NCBI RefSeq assembly: GCF_042767895.1
Contig: NC_091555.1
Location: 5,174,042 to 5,201,541 of the forward strand
Direction: 5' to 3'
DNA: 27,500 nucleotides
Source of the DNA: Penaeus vannamei
Taxonomy: Eukaryota; Arthropoda; Malacostraca; Decapoda; Penaeidae
Each line of letters starts with the position of its first letter. The first letter of the stretch is position 1. Below, one piece after another: positions 9,464-21,668 of this stretch. Below the pieces are notes generated by a model. The model saw only the letters and a program-made list of their open reading frames with translations. It had not been told where the DNA came from and searched no databases. Made by a program: the position numbers and the translations under genes.

Positions 9464-9522
9464 AGTTATTCGTCTGACGAGGAACTCTTGGTGGGTTTCG
9501 AAACGTCACGCTCAGTTTAACT
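9464..9522 (+). ncRNA. Candidate type I hammerhead ribozyme
   Basis: CTGACGA (9474-9480) matches the invariant CUGANGA. It is followed by a 19-base hairpin (9481-9499) with seven pairs, two of them G-U, closing a UUGGU loop, and then by GAA (9500-9502). Next come ACGT (9503-9506), which is self-complementary as in short-stem-III hammerheads that work as dimers, and C9507 as the expected cleavage base (GUC triplet). Stem I can form from 9471-9473 with 9508-9510, an asymmetric internal loop, then 9464-9468 with 9518-9522. The architecture and the roughly 60-nt size resemble retroelement-associated type I hammerheads. Activity is inference, and the surrounding fold-back could compete with this fold. 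Confidence 0.55.
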
Positions 9523-9536
9523 TCATAGTGTGGCAG

Positions 9537-9805
9537 TCTTATCTTTTATCTTAATTCTATCTTTGCGTACATGTTGATGTAATTTTGTGTTCATAAATAT
9601 CTACTTTACGGTTTATTCATCATTTGTTAATAAGTTAATAATTTGTTAATTTGTTAATGTTAAGGTTTTAGGAGTGGAATAATTTCGGAAATCGATAAAG
9701 AAAGAAAAATAAGAAAATGAATAATAACACCAGAAAATCTTTCTATTTCTTAGCTTCTGCTATTTTCTTACGCGACAGGAAGGCTATTAAAAAAGAAATT
9801 AATAA
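9537..9805. other. AT-rich spacer
   Basis: Unique AT-rich DNA between the fold-back and the 56-bp array, with short TTAATTTGTTAA-type words at 9620-9660. No gene or element was recognised. Confidence 0.5.
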
Positions 9806-10160
9806 TAATATATGTAAGACAAGGACAGTAATAGATAATACATAAATAAATTAATTGATAATGATATATGTAAGACAAGGACAGTAATAGATAATACATA
9901 AATAAGTAAATTAATAATAATATATGTAAGACAAGGACAGTAATAGATAATACCTAAATGAATAAATTAATAATAATATATGTAAGACAAGGACAGTAAT
10001 AGATAATACATAAATAAATTAATTAATAATAATATATGTAAGACAAGGACAGTAATAGATAATACATAAATAAATAAATAAATAGTAATATAAGACAAGG
10101 ACAGTAATAAATAATTAATAAATAAATAAAGATAAATGATATATGTAAGATAAAGACATA
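9800..10160. repeat. 56-bp tandem array, about 7 copies
   Basis: The word GTAAGACAAGGACAGTAATA occurs at 9814, 9870, 9926, 9982 and 10038, exactly 56 bp apart. Two more diverged units follow at about 10090 and 10145. The rest of each unit is AT-rich (ATAATACATAAATAAAT). The 71-aa minus-strand frame is repeat-encoded. Confidence 0.95.
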
Positions 10161-10200
10161 ATATTAAGATAATGTAAGCCATTTTGCAATATTAACACCG
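10113..10200 (+). repeat. Dispersed repeat pair, copy 1
   Basis: About 88 bp, from AATAAAGATAAATGATATAT to ATTAACACCG, recurs at 12958-13048 in the same orientation with roughly 90% identity. It covers the last unit of the 56-bp array plus unique flank. The array therefore appears to sit at the edge of a dispersed element. Confidence 0.9.
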
Positions 10201-10449
10201 AAATTTGTATTTTTTGTTTATATGATGTTGTAAACCGAGTTATAGGCCTATGGTGGTATGGAGAGCAATTGTTTAATGTTGTTTATGTGTAAGTGTGAAT
10301 ATGTTGTAAGTTCCTTGTTGTGGGATTTCATTTTCAACCTTATGACTGGATCTAAATCGTAAAACGAAGAATTATAAAAGCTGGTTATATGTTCTTAATT
10401 TTTTGTTTGTTTGTTTTTATTTCTCTCCGTCTATTCCTGCATCATTTCT
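10201..10449. other. AT-rich spacer
   Basis: Unique AT/GT-rich DNA without a recognisable feature. Confidence 0.5.
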
Positions 10450-10722
10450 TCTCTCTCTCTCTCTCTCTCTCTCCCCCTCCTTCTCTTTCTCTCTCTCTCT
10501 GCCTCTCTGTCTGGCTCTCATTTTATTTGTCTATGTCTCTCCGACTCTCTGTTCCTCTGCCCCCCCCCCTCTCTCTCTCTCTGTCTGCCTGTCTTTCTCT
10601 CTCTCTCTGTCTTTGTCTGTCTGTCTGTCTTTCTGTCTCTCTCTCTATCTCTGTCTGTCTGTCTGTCTGTCTGAATGTCTGTGTCTGTCTGTCTGTCTGT
10701 CTGTCTCTCTTCTCTCTCTGTG
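10450..10722. repeat. CT / CTGT microsatellite
   Basis: Imperfect (CT)n with interspersed CTGT tetranucleotides, especially 10616-10710. Three overlapping S/L/C-rich open frames arise from the composition and are not genes. Confidence 0.95.
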
Positions 10723-10918
10723 CGTCCCTCTACCCATCCATTCGTTCACCCATAAACATTCTGACACTGTTGTTGATGGGCCTTTCCTGGGGTAGCTTTT
10801 GTCTCGTAAGGGTGGAGAAAAATATTGTTTGAGTGTGGCATGCTGCTGGGGGTAAGGGGGGGAGGGATAGAGAGTAGGGGGGGGGAGGATAAGGGTAAGG
10901 GAGAGGAGGAAAGCGATA
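10723..10918. other. Spacer between CT and CA tracts
   Basis: Short unique DNA (10740-10830) followed by a G-rich stretch with runs of up to nine G (10850-10910). No gene seen. Confidence 0.5.
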
Positions 10919-10964
10919 CACACACACATACACACTCAGACACACACACATACATACATACACA

Positions 10965-11012
<48 letters not shown>

Positions 11013-11020
11013 AACAAACA
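10919..11020. repeat. CA microsatellite
   Basis: (CA)n with CATA and CAGA interruptions, the longest pure run being about 10970-11008, passing into CAAA repeats. Confidence 0.95.
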
Positions 11021-11039
11021 CGCAAACATGCAGTACGTG

Positions 11040-11340
11040 TAAGTGCAAGAAAAGAAAAACAAACAAAAACAAAAAAGAGGGCGAGGAAAAGACGAGACAT
11101 ACAAAACGCACAAGAAAACAAAACAACACAAAACAAGAGAAAAAACAACAACAAACACAACGTGAAAAAAACGAAAGCAGAAAAAGACCAAATAACATCA
11201 CACAAAAAAGTGAAAAGAGGAAAGAAGAAAAAGACCAAATAACAAAATCACAAAAAAACAAAGTAAAAAAAAGGAAAGAAGAAAAAGACCAAATAACAAT
11301 TCCCCCCAAAAAAAAAACAAAAAAAACACGAATTTACACG
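11040..11340. repeat. A-rich tract with a 47-54 bp triplicated unit
   Basis: The strand is dominated by A with scattered G and C. AAAAAGACCAAATAACA occurs at about 11181, 11228 and 11282, each preceded by an A/G-rich stretch, which makes a small tandem triplet. The 191-aa plus-strand frame crossing the CA and A tracts is not credible as protein. Confidence 0.85.
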
Positions 11341-11404
11341 AGGCCTCCCAGCTCTGGAACCGATGTCAAGCTAAGAAAGAAATCGCTTATACAAATCTAA
11401 AGCG

Positions 11405-12699
<1,295 letters not shown>

Positions 12700-12809
12700 C
12701 ACAGAAATAAAAGCATATCTATCGATCTATCAAACAAATATAGATTTATTTTTCTATCTGTACGGTAGATATGCGTATCTAGACTGATAGATATGCATTT
12801 ATTTCTGTG
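12700..12809. repeat. Imperfect inverted repeat, 25-bp arms
   Basis: 12700-12724 (CACAGAAATAAAAGCATATC and five more bases) is complementary to 12785-12809 with about two mismatches. A third related word, TAGATATGCGTATC, sits in the 60-bp spacer. It may be a small MITE-like fold-back. Confidence 0.75.
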
Positions 12810-12957
12810 TATAAGCATGAATATCAATTAAGTCTGACAAAACCGGCCGTGTGACACTAAATATCGTCATTTGTCACTACACTTACCTGTGTTTTCTTTA
12901 GTTGTCTTGGGCATTTGTTCATCACTAATTCTAAATAAATCAATTAATAAATCAATA

Positions 12958-13048
12958 ATAATTAATAAATCAATAAAGATAAATGATATATGTAAGATAA
13001 AGACACAATATTAAGATAATGTAAAGCCGTTTTACAACATTAACACCG
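12958..13048 (+). repeat. Dispersed repeat pair, copy 2
   Basis: A direct copy of 10113-10200 with a few substitutions and a one-base indel. Here the 56-bp unit is present once and is not expanded. Confidence 0.9.
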
Positions 13049-13410
13049 TCATCTTGTCTCCCTATTTGCATAACTATAACACAATCAGTTACACACGACT
13101 TTAATCTTTTCTCTGTTCATTTTAAGTCTAACATTCAATCCCCCCTTTTGTTCATTTTTACCTATTCGTTGCCGTAGTTCATTTACTGACCCATCGGAAG
13201 GAACAATAAGTTCTGAATTCGGTGACACGAAAGAGGACAATATTATCAACCTGTTTGGGTATAATTCATCCCCTATTTTAATCTCTCTTTCCCTCTTACG
13301 TAACTTTCTAAAACTTCCTCAGAGTCCGTTGTAAGCGCTTTACGTTAAAGATGCCTTTCTAATTGGCAATTTATTGGTGTTTGCGTCAATCCTGGTGATA
13401 ATTAACGAAA
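13049..13410. other. Unique AT-rich DNA
   Basis: No open frame of note and no recognised element. Confidence 0.5.
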
Positions 13411-13690
13411 AAAAAACATATGTGATAATGATGATAACGATAATGGAAATAAGGATACTTATAAAAGAAGAACGATTATCGTAACGATAGCAATGTTACT
13501 AAACTATAATGATGATATAGATAATAAAAATCATGATTACAAAACAATAATGATAATCATAACAATAGCAATAATAATAAATAGCAATCATGATCAAGAC
13601 AATGAAAATAATGATAATTATAAAAACAATAAGAATAGTAATACTCATAGAATAACGCCGATGACAATAATTGCAACACAGGACTAATAA
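13411..13690. repeat. Degenerate GAT/AAT trinucleotide tract
   Basis: Interspersed ATGATAATG, ATAATAAT and CAATAAT words. The open frames on both strands encode only N/D/I or Y/C/I-rich peptides and are discounted. Confidence 0.85.
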
Positions 13691-15123
13691 CAATAACATC
13701 AGGTTGGTAAATAATCAACAAAACTTTTCTTGAACAAATTGTCGCGGTTTGCTCAGTGATTGATACCAGCATGGAGGAGAATTAAGCTGTTTGAACTCTA
13801 CGGACTCCCTCGCCAAGTTTCACTGTCTCTTTAAGACCTAATACGCGAGGGCTTGTGCAGTGTGCGTTTGAGCGAGCACGAACGCAGTCACGTGTACGCA
13901 TTTTGTGGTCATGTGGGTATTCATATAGATAACCTTGTACGTATTTTATAATAGAGACTGTCATCAGCTTTTACTTACGATTCACTTTGTTTACGGTAAG
14001 TGTTGCATACATTGTTGGGGTATTACCACTTAATATTATATTTTTTGTCATTGTAGATCATTTTTGTCTGCTATAGCACTTCTATTCATTGGAAAAAAAC
14101 TAAAATAAATGTAAGGTAACATCGTAAAAAGAAATAAAAGGGGTGAGTTATGTTTTTTTACTAGGAGTGTGGCAGCGTACAGATACAACAACCAATATAT
14201 AAATACAACAATGTACATATACAACAACCTCTCTGTCTGTTTCTCTGTCTTCATCTATCTGCGTGTATTTCATCTTTGCCCTTTAAATATCGGGACACAG
14301 GCCACTGTCGAAGGGATGACACTAACAAAAGTTTAAAATAAAATAATACAAAAATACAAAAGGAGACAGCGTGTCGTCCTGGCGAGACCCAGCCTGACCT
14401 CTCTCTGTCCCAGGTGTGTCTCTGTGGCGGACTTCCGTGAATGACCAATGAATGACCACACAATTTGCCACGTTCCTTTCTGCGCGGCTGTTTGAACGTC
14501 CTTCATAAGTGCCGAAAATTATTATTTAATAGTTTTTTTCACAACTTTTAAGGTAGATTCTGAGTTCGTTTTGATGTCCTGTGTTTCGTCTGCACTCCAG
14601 TTCTCGTGCTTTATCAGTGTCGTTGTTTCGTCTCTTCGTTTAATGAATTTATAAATATGATTGTTCGTGCGTGCATGTTCGATTACATATCTGTTCACGA
14701 CAAAATGTTCATTCCCGTCTTTCTAGGGGATCACTAATGCGTAATAATTTGTTTTATTCGTTTTCGCTTAACGTCAAATTTTCATCCAATTTGCTTCACC
14801 CTCTTGGATAAAAAATCATCCATCTCCTCAAGGATTTTCCCCCTTCCTTACTTGAGTCCTGTAGTGATGTAATATAACCCTTATTGCAGTGTCTTTCCGC
14901 CCTTTTGATGTGTCGAAATTTCCCCCTTGGTTTGGCTCTTGTACTTCCACTAATTACCCATTTACTCCTGCTTTCCTTTTATTTATAATATTGCATTCAG
15001 TCACTGTAAATGCAGTGTATACATAGTGGCTGGATCTTGTTACATCCCTGCTTGTAAGACATTACATGTATGATTATTCGCTTTAACTCCTTTATGGGAA
15101 ACTCCGGTGTCCGTGTCCTGAAA
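13691..15123. other. Unique DNA, no gene recognised
   Basis: About 1.4 kb of mixed composition. GC-richer patches occur at 13750-13930 and 14365-14460. I tested the 60-aa and 70-aa minus-strand frames there and found no recognisable motif. Nothing indicates an exon with both splice sites. Confidence 0.5.
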
Positions 15124-15183
15124 AAGGTATGAATGAGAACGAATATCTTCACAATACAAGATATTCGTTCTCATTCATACCTT
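15124..15183. repeat. Perfect inverted repeat: 26-bp arms, 8-base loop
   Basis: 15124-15149 (starting AAGGTATGAATGAGAACG) is exactly complementary to 15158-15183, with CACAATAC between. The exactness in otherwise decayed DNA implies recent origin, ongoing gene conversion, or selection on a hairpin. Confidence 0.97.
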
Positions 15184-15531
15184 GCCACATCTGTCAACAT
15201 GAATACGGTTCGTCCGTGTCCCATGCACTTGCGCTTCCTCCATCCGTTTCAATCATCTGCTCCTGCATCGTTATTTGAATAACTTTGCATCGTCGACCAC
15301 TGATGTAACCTCAAACACAACGTCCCCCTTTATTGTAAATTGATGCAGCGCTCCGCCAGCCAAAACGTTGTTGCAGTCTTGCTTCTCCTCTGGTAAGTCG
15401 TCCTTGTTTCCTATATCATCTATCATCTGGCAGCCTCCGTCACCTGGTCTGTTAGTATCTGTTTTGCTTTGTTTACAACAACAAAAAAATCTTTAGGCTG
15501 ATCTGAGCGTTCTTACTTATACTCTCTTTAC
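15184..15531. other. Unique DNA, no gene recognised
   Basis: Mixed-composition DNA without a supported feature. Confidence 0.5.
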
Positions 15532-15571
15532 ATACACACACACGCGCACCCGCACACACACACACACGCAC
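15532..15571. repeat. Short CA/CG-interrupted microsatellite
   Basis: ACACACACACGCGCACCCGC followed by more CA repeats. Confidence 0.9.
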
Positions 15572-15904
15572 AAACTTTTTTCTTGAAAGTTTCTTTAACT
15601 CAAGATATAACCTATCCCGCTGTAAAATTATTGTAGGTCTACTGTATAACTGATCATTTACCATCTGTCCTGTACACTGTATCGTAAATCTCCTTGGCTC
15701 CCTTCTCATGCATCATCTCACCTCTTGCTCCTAATCGTAAATATCAAGGCCTATAAACATTTAGCTCCGCCCGCCTCTACGCCAATCTCTTTTCCGCTTC
15801 TTCCTCGCATAACTTGAGCTTGATCCCTTAAGAGTGATGCGGTGAGACAGACTGAATTCTCTCTTTCCTATGTTGTGTCAGGATGCTCACTCCCCATTCT
15901 CCTT
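15572..15904. other. Unique DNA upstream of the CT-rich minisatellite
   Basis: No feature was recognised. Several long but spurious open frames begin at the 3' end of this stretch (from 15842) and continue into the minisatellite. Confidence 0.5.
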
Positions 15905-17211
15905 TTCAGTTATTTTCTTCCTTTCGCATCTACCCCTCTCTGTCTGTCTTTCTCTGTCTCCATCTATCTGCTTTACTCTCTCCCCGTCTCTCTCTCTTCT
16001 ATTCCTTTATCCCTTCATTCTCATATCCCCAGTGTCTTTCTCAGCTCTTTTCTTCATTTCGCATCTCCCCCTCTCTGTCTATTTCTCTGTCTCCATATAT
16101 CTGCTTTACTCTCCCTCTCTCTCTCTCTTCTATTCCTTTATCCCTTCATTCTCATATTTCCAGTGTCTTTTTCAGCTCTTTTTTCTTCCTTTCGCATCTC
16201 CCCCTCTCTGTCTGTTTCTCTGTCTCCATCTACCTGCTTTACTCTCCCTCTCTCTCTCTCTTCTATTCCGCTATCCCTTCTGTCTCTATCTATCTGCTTT
16301 ACTCTCTCTCTCTTTCTTCTATTCCTTTATCCCTTCATTCTCATATTCCCAGTGTCTTTCTCAGCTCTTTTCTTCCTTTTGCATCTCCCCCTCTATAATC
16401 TGTTTCTTTGTCTCCATCTATCTGCTTCTCTCTCTCTCTTCAATTCCTTTATCCCTCCACTCTCATATTCCCAGTGTCCTTCTCAGCTCTTTTCTTCCTT
16501 TCGCATCTCCCCCTCTCTGTCTCTTTCTCTGTCTCCATCTATCTGCTTCTCTCTCTCTCTCTTCTGTTCCTTTATCCCTTCACTCTCATATTCCCAGTGT
16601 CCATTTCAGCTCTTTTCTTCATTTCGCATCTCCCCCTCTCTGACTGTTTATCTGTCTCCATCTGTTTGCTTTACTCTCTCTTTCTCTCTCCTATTCCTTT
16701 ATCCCTTCTGTCTCTATCTATCTGCTTTACTCTCTCTCTCTCTCTCTCTCTCTTCTATTCCTTTATCCCTTCTGTCTCCATCTATCTGCTTTACTCTCTC
16801 TCTTCTATTCCTTTATCCCTTCTGTCTCCATCTATCTGCTTTACTCTCTCTCTCTCTCTTCTATTCCTTTATCCCTTCTGTCTCCATCTATCTGCTTTCC
16901 TCTCTCCCTCTCTCTCTCTTCTATTCCTTTATCCCTTCTGTCTCCATCTATCTGCTTTACTCTCTCTCTCTCTCTTCTATTCCTTTTTCCCTCCACTCTC
17001 ATATTTCCAGTGTGTCTTTTTTCAGCTCTTTTCTTCCTTTCGCATCTCCCCCTCTCTCTTTGTCTCTTTCTCTGTCTCCATCTATCTGCTTTACCCTTTC
17101 TCCCTTTCTCTCTCTTCTATTCCTTTTTCCCTTCTGTCTCTATATATCTGCTTTACTCTCTCTCTCTCTCTTCTATTTCTTTATCCCTTCTGTCTCCATC
17201 TACCTGCTTTA

Positions 17212-17242
<31 letters not shown>

Positions 17243-18340
17243 ATCCCCTTTTCCCTCTACTCTCATATTTCCAGTGTGGCTTTTTTCAGCTCTTTTCTTC
17301 CTTCCGCATCTCCCCCTCTCTGTCTCCATCTATCTGCTTTACTCTCTCTCTCTCTCTTCTATTCCTTTATCCCTTCTGTCTCCATCTACCTGCTTTACTC
17401 TCTCTCTCTCTCTTCTATTCCTTTTTCCCTTCTGTCTCCATCTATCTGCCTTCCTCTCTCTCTCTCTCTCTCTCTCTTCTATTCCTTTTTCCCTCCACTC
17501 TCATATTTCCAGTGTGTCTTTTTTCAGCTCTTTTCTTCCTTTCGCATCTCCCTCTCTCTGTCTGTTTCTCTGTCTCCATCTGTCTGCTTTAGTCTCTCTC
17601 TCTCTCTCTCTCTTCCATTCCTTTATCCCTTCTGTCTCCATCTATCTGCTTTACCCTTTTTCTCCCTTTCTCTCTCTTCTATTCCTTTTTCCCTCCACTC
17701 TCATATTTCTAGTGTGTCTTTTTCAGCTCTTTTCTTCCTTTCGCATCTCCCCCTCTCTCTTTGTCTCTTTCTCTGTCTCCATCTATCTGCTTTACTCTCT
17801 CTCTCTTCTATTCCTTTTTCCCTTCTGTCTCCATCTCTCTGCTTTACTCTCTCTCTCTCTCGCTCTTCTATTCCCTTTTCCCTCCACTCTCATATTTCCA
17901 GTGTGTCTTTTTCAGCTCTTTTTGCATCTCCCCCTCTCTGCCTGTTTTTCTCTGTCTCCATCTATCTGCTTTACTCTCTCTCTCTTCTATTCCATTTTCC
18001 CTCCACTCTCATATTTCCAGTGTGTCTTTTTTCAGCTCTTTTCTTCCTTTCGCATCTCCCCCTCTCTCTTTGTCTCTTTCTCTGTCTCCATCTATCTGCT
18101 TTACTCTCTCTCTTCTATTCCTTTATCCCTTCTGTCTCCATCTATCTGCTTTAATCTCTCTCTCTCTCTTCTATCCCTTTATCCCTTCTGTCTCCATCTA
18201 CCTGCTTTCCTCTCTCCCTCTCTCTCTCTTCTATTCCTTTATCCCTTCTGTCTCCATCTACCTGCTTCACTCTCTCTCTTCTATTCCATTTCCCCTCCAC
18301 TCTCATATTTCCAGTGTGTCTTTTTTCAGCTCCACAGCAA
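15905..18340. repeat. Two-module CT-rich minisatellite, about 2.4 kb
   Basis: Module A contains TCATATTTCCAGTGTCTTT, CAGCTCTTTTCTTCCTTTCG and CATCTCCCC. Module B, about 60 bp, contains TCTGTCTCCATCTATCTGCT, then (CT)n and TCTATTCCTTTATCCCTT. Module A occurs about 12 times, at about 16030, 16162, 16350, 16475, 16597, 17007, 17270, 17510, 17712, 17903, 18017 and 18316. It is separated by one to six or so copies of module B. Overlapping open frames of 770, 512 and 394 aa (S/L/F/P/I/C) exist in different frames of the same strand, which itself argues that they are compositional. Confidence 0.93.
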
Positions 18341-19539
<1,199 letters not shown>

Positions 19540-19785
19540 AATATATAAGCAATCATACATACATGCAGACAGATAGATAGGAAAATAGATGCATAAATGC
19601 TTAGAGAGAGAAGGGTACCGATACTTGCTTAGTTAGGTCTAAATTCCAGTAAGAGGACCACCAGTCACTTTTTTTCAGTTGGTAGGAACTGAACTTGATG
19701 AAGGCCAGAATTCGAGTCAGCTCTCGTTTGTTCATTACCGTTTGTTACTGAGTCGTTCGGCATTATATAACAACTCATAACAAGT
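19540..19785 (-). mobile_element. Probable 3' untranslated region and microsatellite tail of the LINE relic
   Basis: Downstream of the last reverse-transcriptase-like codons on the minus strand lies about 180 bp without coding similarity. A run of CTATC/TGTC/ATGTATG words (19545-19590) then follows. CR1/Jockey-type LINEs commonly end in short microsatellite tails, so this is the likely 3' end. The exact boundary is uncertain. Confidence 0.5.
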
Positions 19786-21180
19786 CATCTAATTCCTCGT
19801 TAAAAATTTCTACTGCACACTGAATTCGAATATATTCCGGCACACTGTTAAACGGCTTGGGGAATCAAAAGTGAAGCTGATACTGGATTATCATTTACAA
19901 AGAAGCTTAAGCACTTATCCCAGCATGGTAGCCTTGTTAAGGTCAAGGGGAATGGCCTTTAATTTCCTCTTGTCACTCCGGGATTTTCAATGAACATCCA
20001 TACATATATGATGAAAGTATTACCCTTCCGTCTTTGCGAAGAGAAAGGCCTGAGAACTTTTAAAATCTTTCCCAGTAATTAAGAACTATCAGGTCTAATA
20101 GTCTGGTAAAAGACCACTTGAACCTAGTCCAATTATATCCTATTTTTGCAAGGCGTGGGTTCCAAACTGGGTATTGATATTCCTCCAGTCTTATGGAGGA
20201 ATATCAATATGGATATTCACCATTCACCAATTATGGATATTCACCATTGTTTCCCATATGCTCTGGATCTCTCGTTTTAAAAGTCCTCTTCATCCACCCA
20301 CTCGTGATTTCTCCGTTGCTGGCTGCCTAGGTCTTTTAATATGTTTTTTTTTTCTTTACTCTTAACTTCCTCAACATTTCATATTAGCCACGGGTTTCCA
20401 GGTAGACTATACCTTGAGGTGGGTGGTATCTTTCAGTTTGTCTGTTACGTCAAATGAGACTAATAGTGTATTTATCCGTGTGTCGTATGCAAATGATGTT
20501 ACTATGGAGTCTTTGAAACTCTTGTCCTTTTCCCTCCCATTCGTAATCAGGAGCAACGGAGGTCCCAAAACACTCTTTTTTTATGTCGTTAGTCTTTCAA
20601 AAATATATATTGAAAAAAAAAGATTGTTGCTTTCAAAAAAATATTTTGTTGCTTTCAAAAAAATATTTTATTACTAGTCTTTCAGATATATCATAGATGC
20701 TTAGGTCACGGGTCGCTAGTTCCTGGTCCATTCCTGATTTCCACTTTCATATGTAGGATGATACTTCCTTCCTCTAGTTTACTTAGGATACTTTCCACGT
20801 CAAAGGAATCCCTCCTCTGAGTTGCCAGGAGTTGGCTTTGCGAAGGATTACTTGCGTTTCTGTATAAAAGAAAAAAAATACAACAGTTACACCTGGTCAC
20901 CAGCTGATAGATTCGCTCCAGTATCTTGTATTGCTTCAGTGATGTTTCAGTTATTGAAAGTTATGTCACCAGGACTTAAAGTTTCGTCATTAATAGTTTC
21001 GAAATGTCGAAGGTCTTTTATTTATGTCTTTTTTTCAAGCACACGGAAATCTTCTTATTGCATTTTGAGAAGGCCAGTCATTTGATTTGCATCGGTTAAT
21101 GAAGCACTCTTATTTTCAAGAGATACAGTTTTCAAGTTTTGACGTAGGTGTAAAAGAAATATATTTTTTTCATTAAAAGA
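19780..21180 (-). pseudogene. Decayed non-LTR retrotransposon (LINE) reverse transcriptase, CR1/Jockey-like
   Basis: Pieces of a LINE ORF2 appear on the minus strand in the order expected, across many frameshifts and stops. Near 21060-21110: ENKSASLTDANQM. At about 20895-20975: INDETLSPGDITF then ITEAIQDTGANLSAGD (pre-RT and early RT block). At 20706-20845: SQLLA and ILSKLEEGS, matching the block before the first catalytic aspartate. At 20473-20496: SFAYDTRI, corresponding to the FADD catalytic box with the first D changed to Y. At about 20325-20336: KDLG. At about 20275-20304: WMKRTFKTRD. At 20142-20182: EYQYPVWNPRLAKI (thumb). At 19786-19857: PFNSVPEYIR then EIFNEELDDLL (C-terminus). Parts are deleted, including the FDFAKAFDKV and SGVPQGS regions. 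The element is inactive; the endonuclease domain was not seen. Family-level assignment is from recalled motif order. Confidence 0.82.
20172..20248. repeat. Perfect 16-bp-arm hairpin and adjoining 24-bp duplication inside the LINE relic
   Basis: TATTGATATTCCTCCA (20172-20187) and TGGAGGAATATCAATA (20194-20209) are exact reverse complements separated by GTCTTA. Starting at 20209, ATGGATATTCACCATT occurs again at 20233. Neither belongs to the expected LINE coding order, so both are later rearrangements. Confidence 0.95.
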
Positions 21181-21532
21181 ATCTTTATGTTTATTGTTAC
21201 TATGCATTTACATATATAATACGTTTTCTTTATATATTTACATATGTAATACCTTATAGATATGCATTTATCCATATAATTTTTTTTCTCTAATTCCATT
21301 CTCCCTGGTTTAATCCGCTCTTATTAAAAAAAACAAACAAAAAAAAACGGGATTTGTTATAATTTTCTTACTCTATACCTCTTGTTTCTCACCAGTATAT
21401 TCGATCGCAAAGGAAAAGATCTTTTTGCTCCTTTTTGGAAAACACAAAGTATCATCTGGATCATCAGTACCGTTATTATTATCATTATTATCATTTTCAT
21501 TACTGCCATTTATATTCAGTACCTTGCACAAC
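21181..21532. other. AT-rich spacer
   Basis: Repeated TTTACATATATAAT-like words at about 21205-21280, then AT-rich DNA with ATTATTATC words just before the TG tract. No gene seen. Confidence 0.5.
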
Positions 21533-21571
<39 letters not shown>

Positions 21572-21668
21572 TGTGTGTGTGTATATGTTTGTGTTTGTGT
21601 TAGTTTGTTTGTGTATGTGTGTGTGTATGTGTGTATGTGTGTGTGTGTGTCTGTGTATGTGTGTATGT
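21533..21668. repeat. TG microsatellite
   Basis: (TG)n with TTTG and TATG interruptions. Open frames on both strands encode CVCV or HTHT strings. Confidence 0.95.

Larger units (their letters stand above)
9375..9536. repeat. 162-bp fold-back: 71/72-bp inverted repeat with a 19-base loop
   Basis: The left arm (9375-9445) is complementary to the right arm (9465-9536) at roughly three quarters of positions. Near-perfect blocks are ACGTTTCGAA and the loop-proximal 20 bases ending CAGACGAATAAC. The arms start CAGCCACA and end TGTGGCAG. This could be a small fold-back transposon or MITE, or two inverted copies of one unit. Each arm carries a hammerhead-like core, described separately. Confidence 0.9.

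Noticed and set aside
14251..14463. 70-aa minus-strand frame in a GC-richer patch
   Set aside because: Examined for domains and splice sites; nothing recognisable on either count.
20487..20520. Plus-strand YANDVTM as an RT catalytic box
   Set aside because: It is the shadow of the minus-strand FADD-type box, and no other RT blocks occur on the plus strand.
20440..20570. Penelope-like reverse transcriptase (LLVSFDVT resembles the Penelope VSFDV block)
   Set aside because: The neighbouring SFAYDTRI, KDLG, TFKTRD and YPVWNPRL blocks fit a LINE RT in order, so the Penelope match is coincidental.
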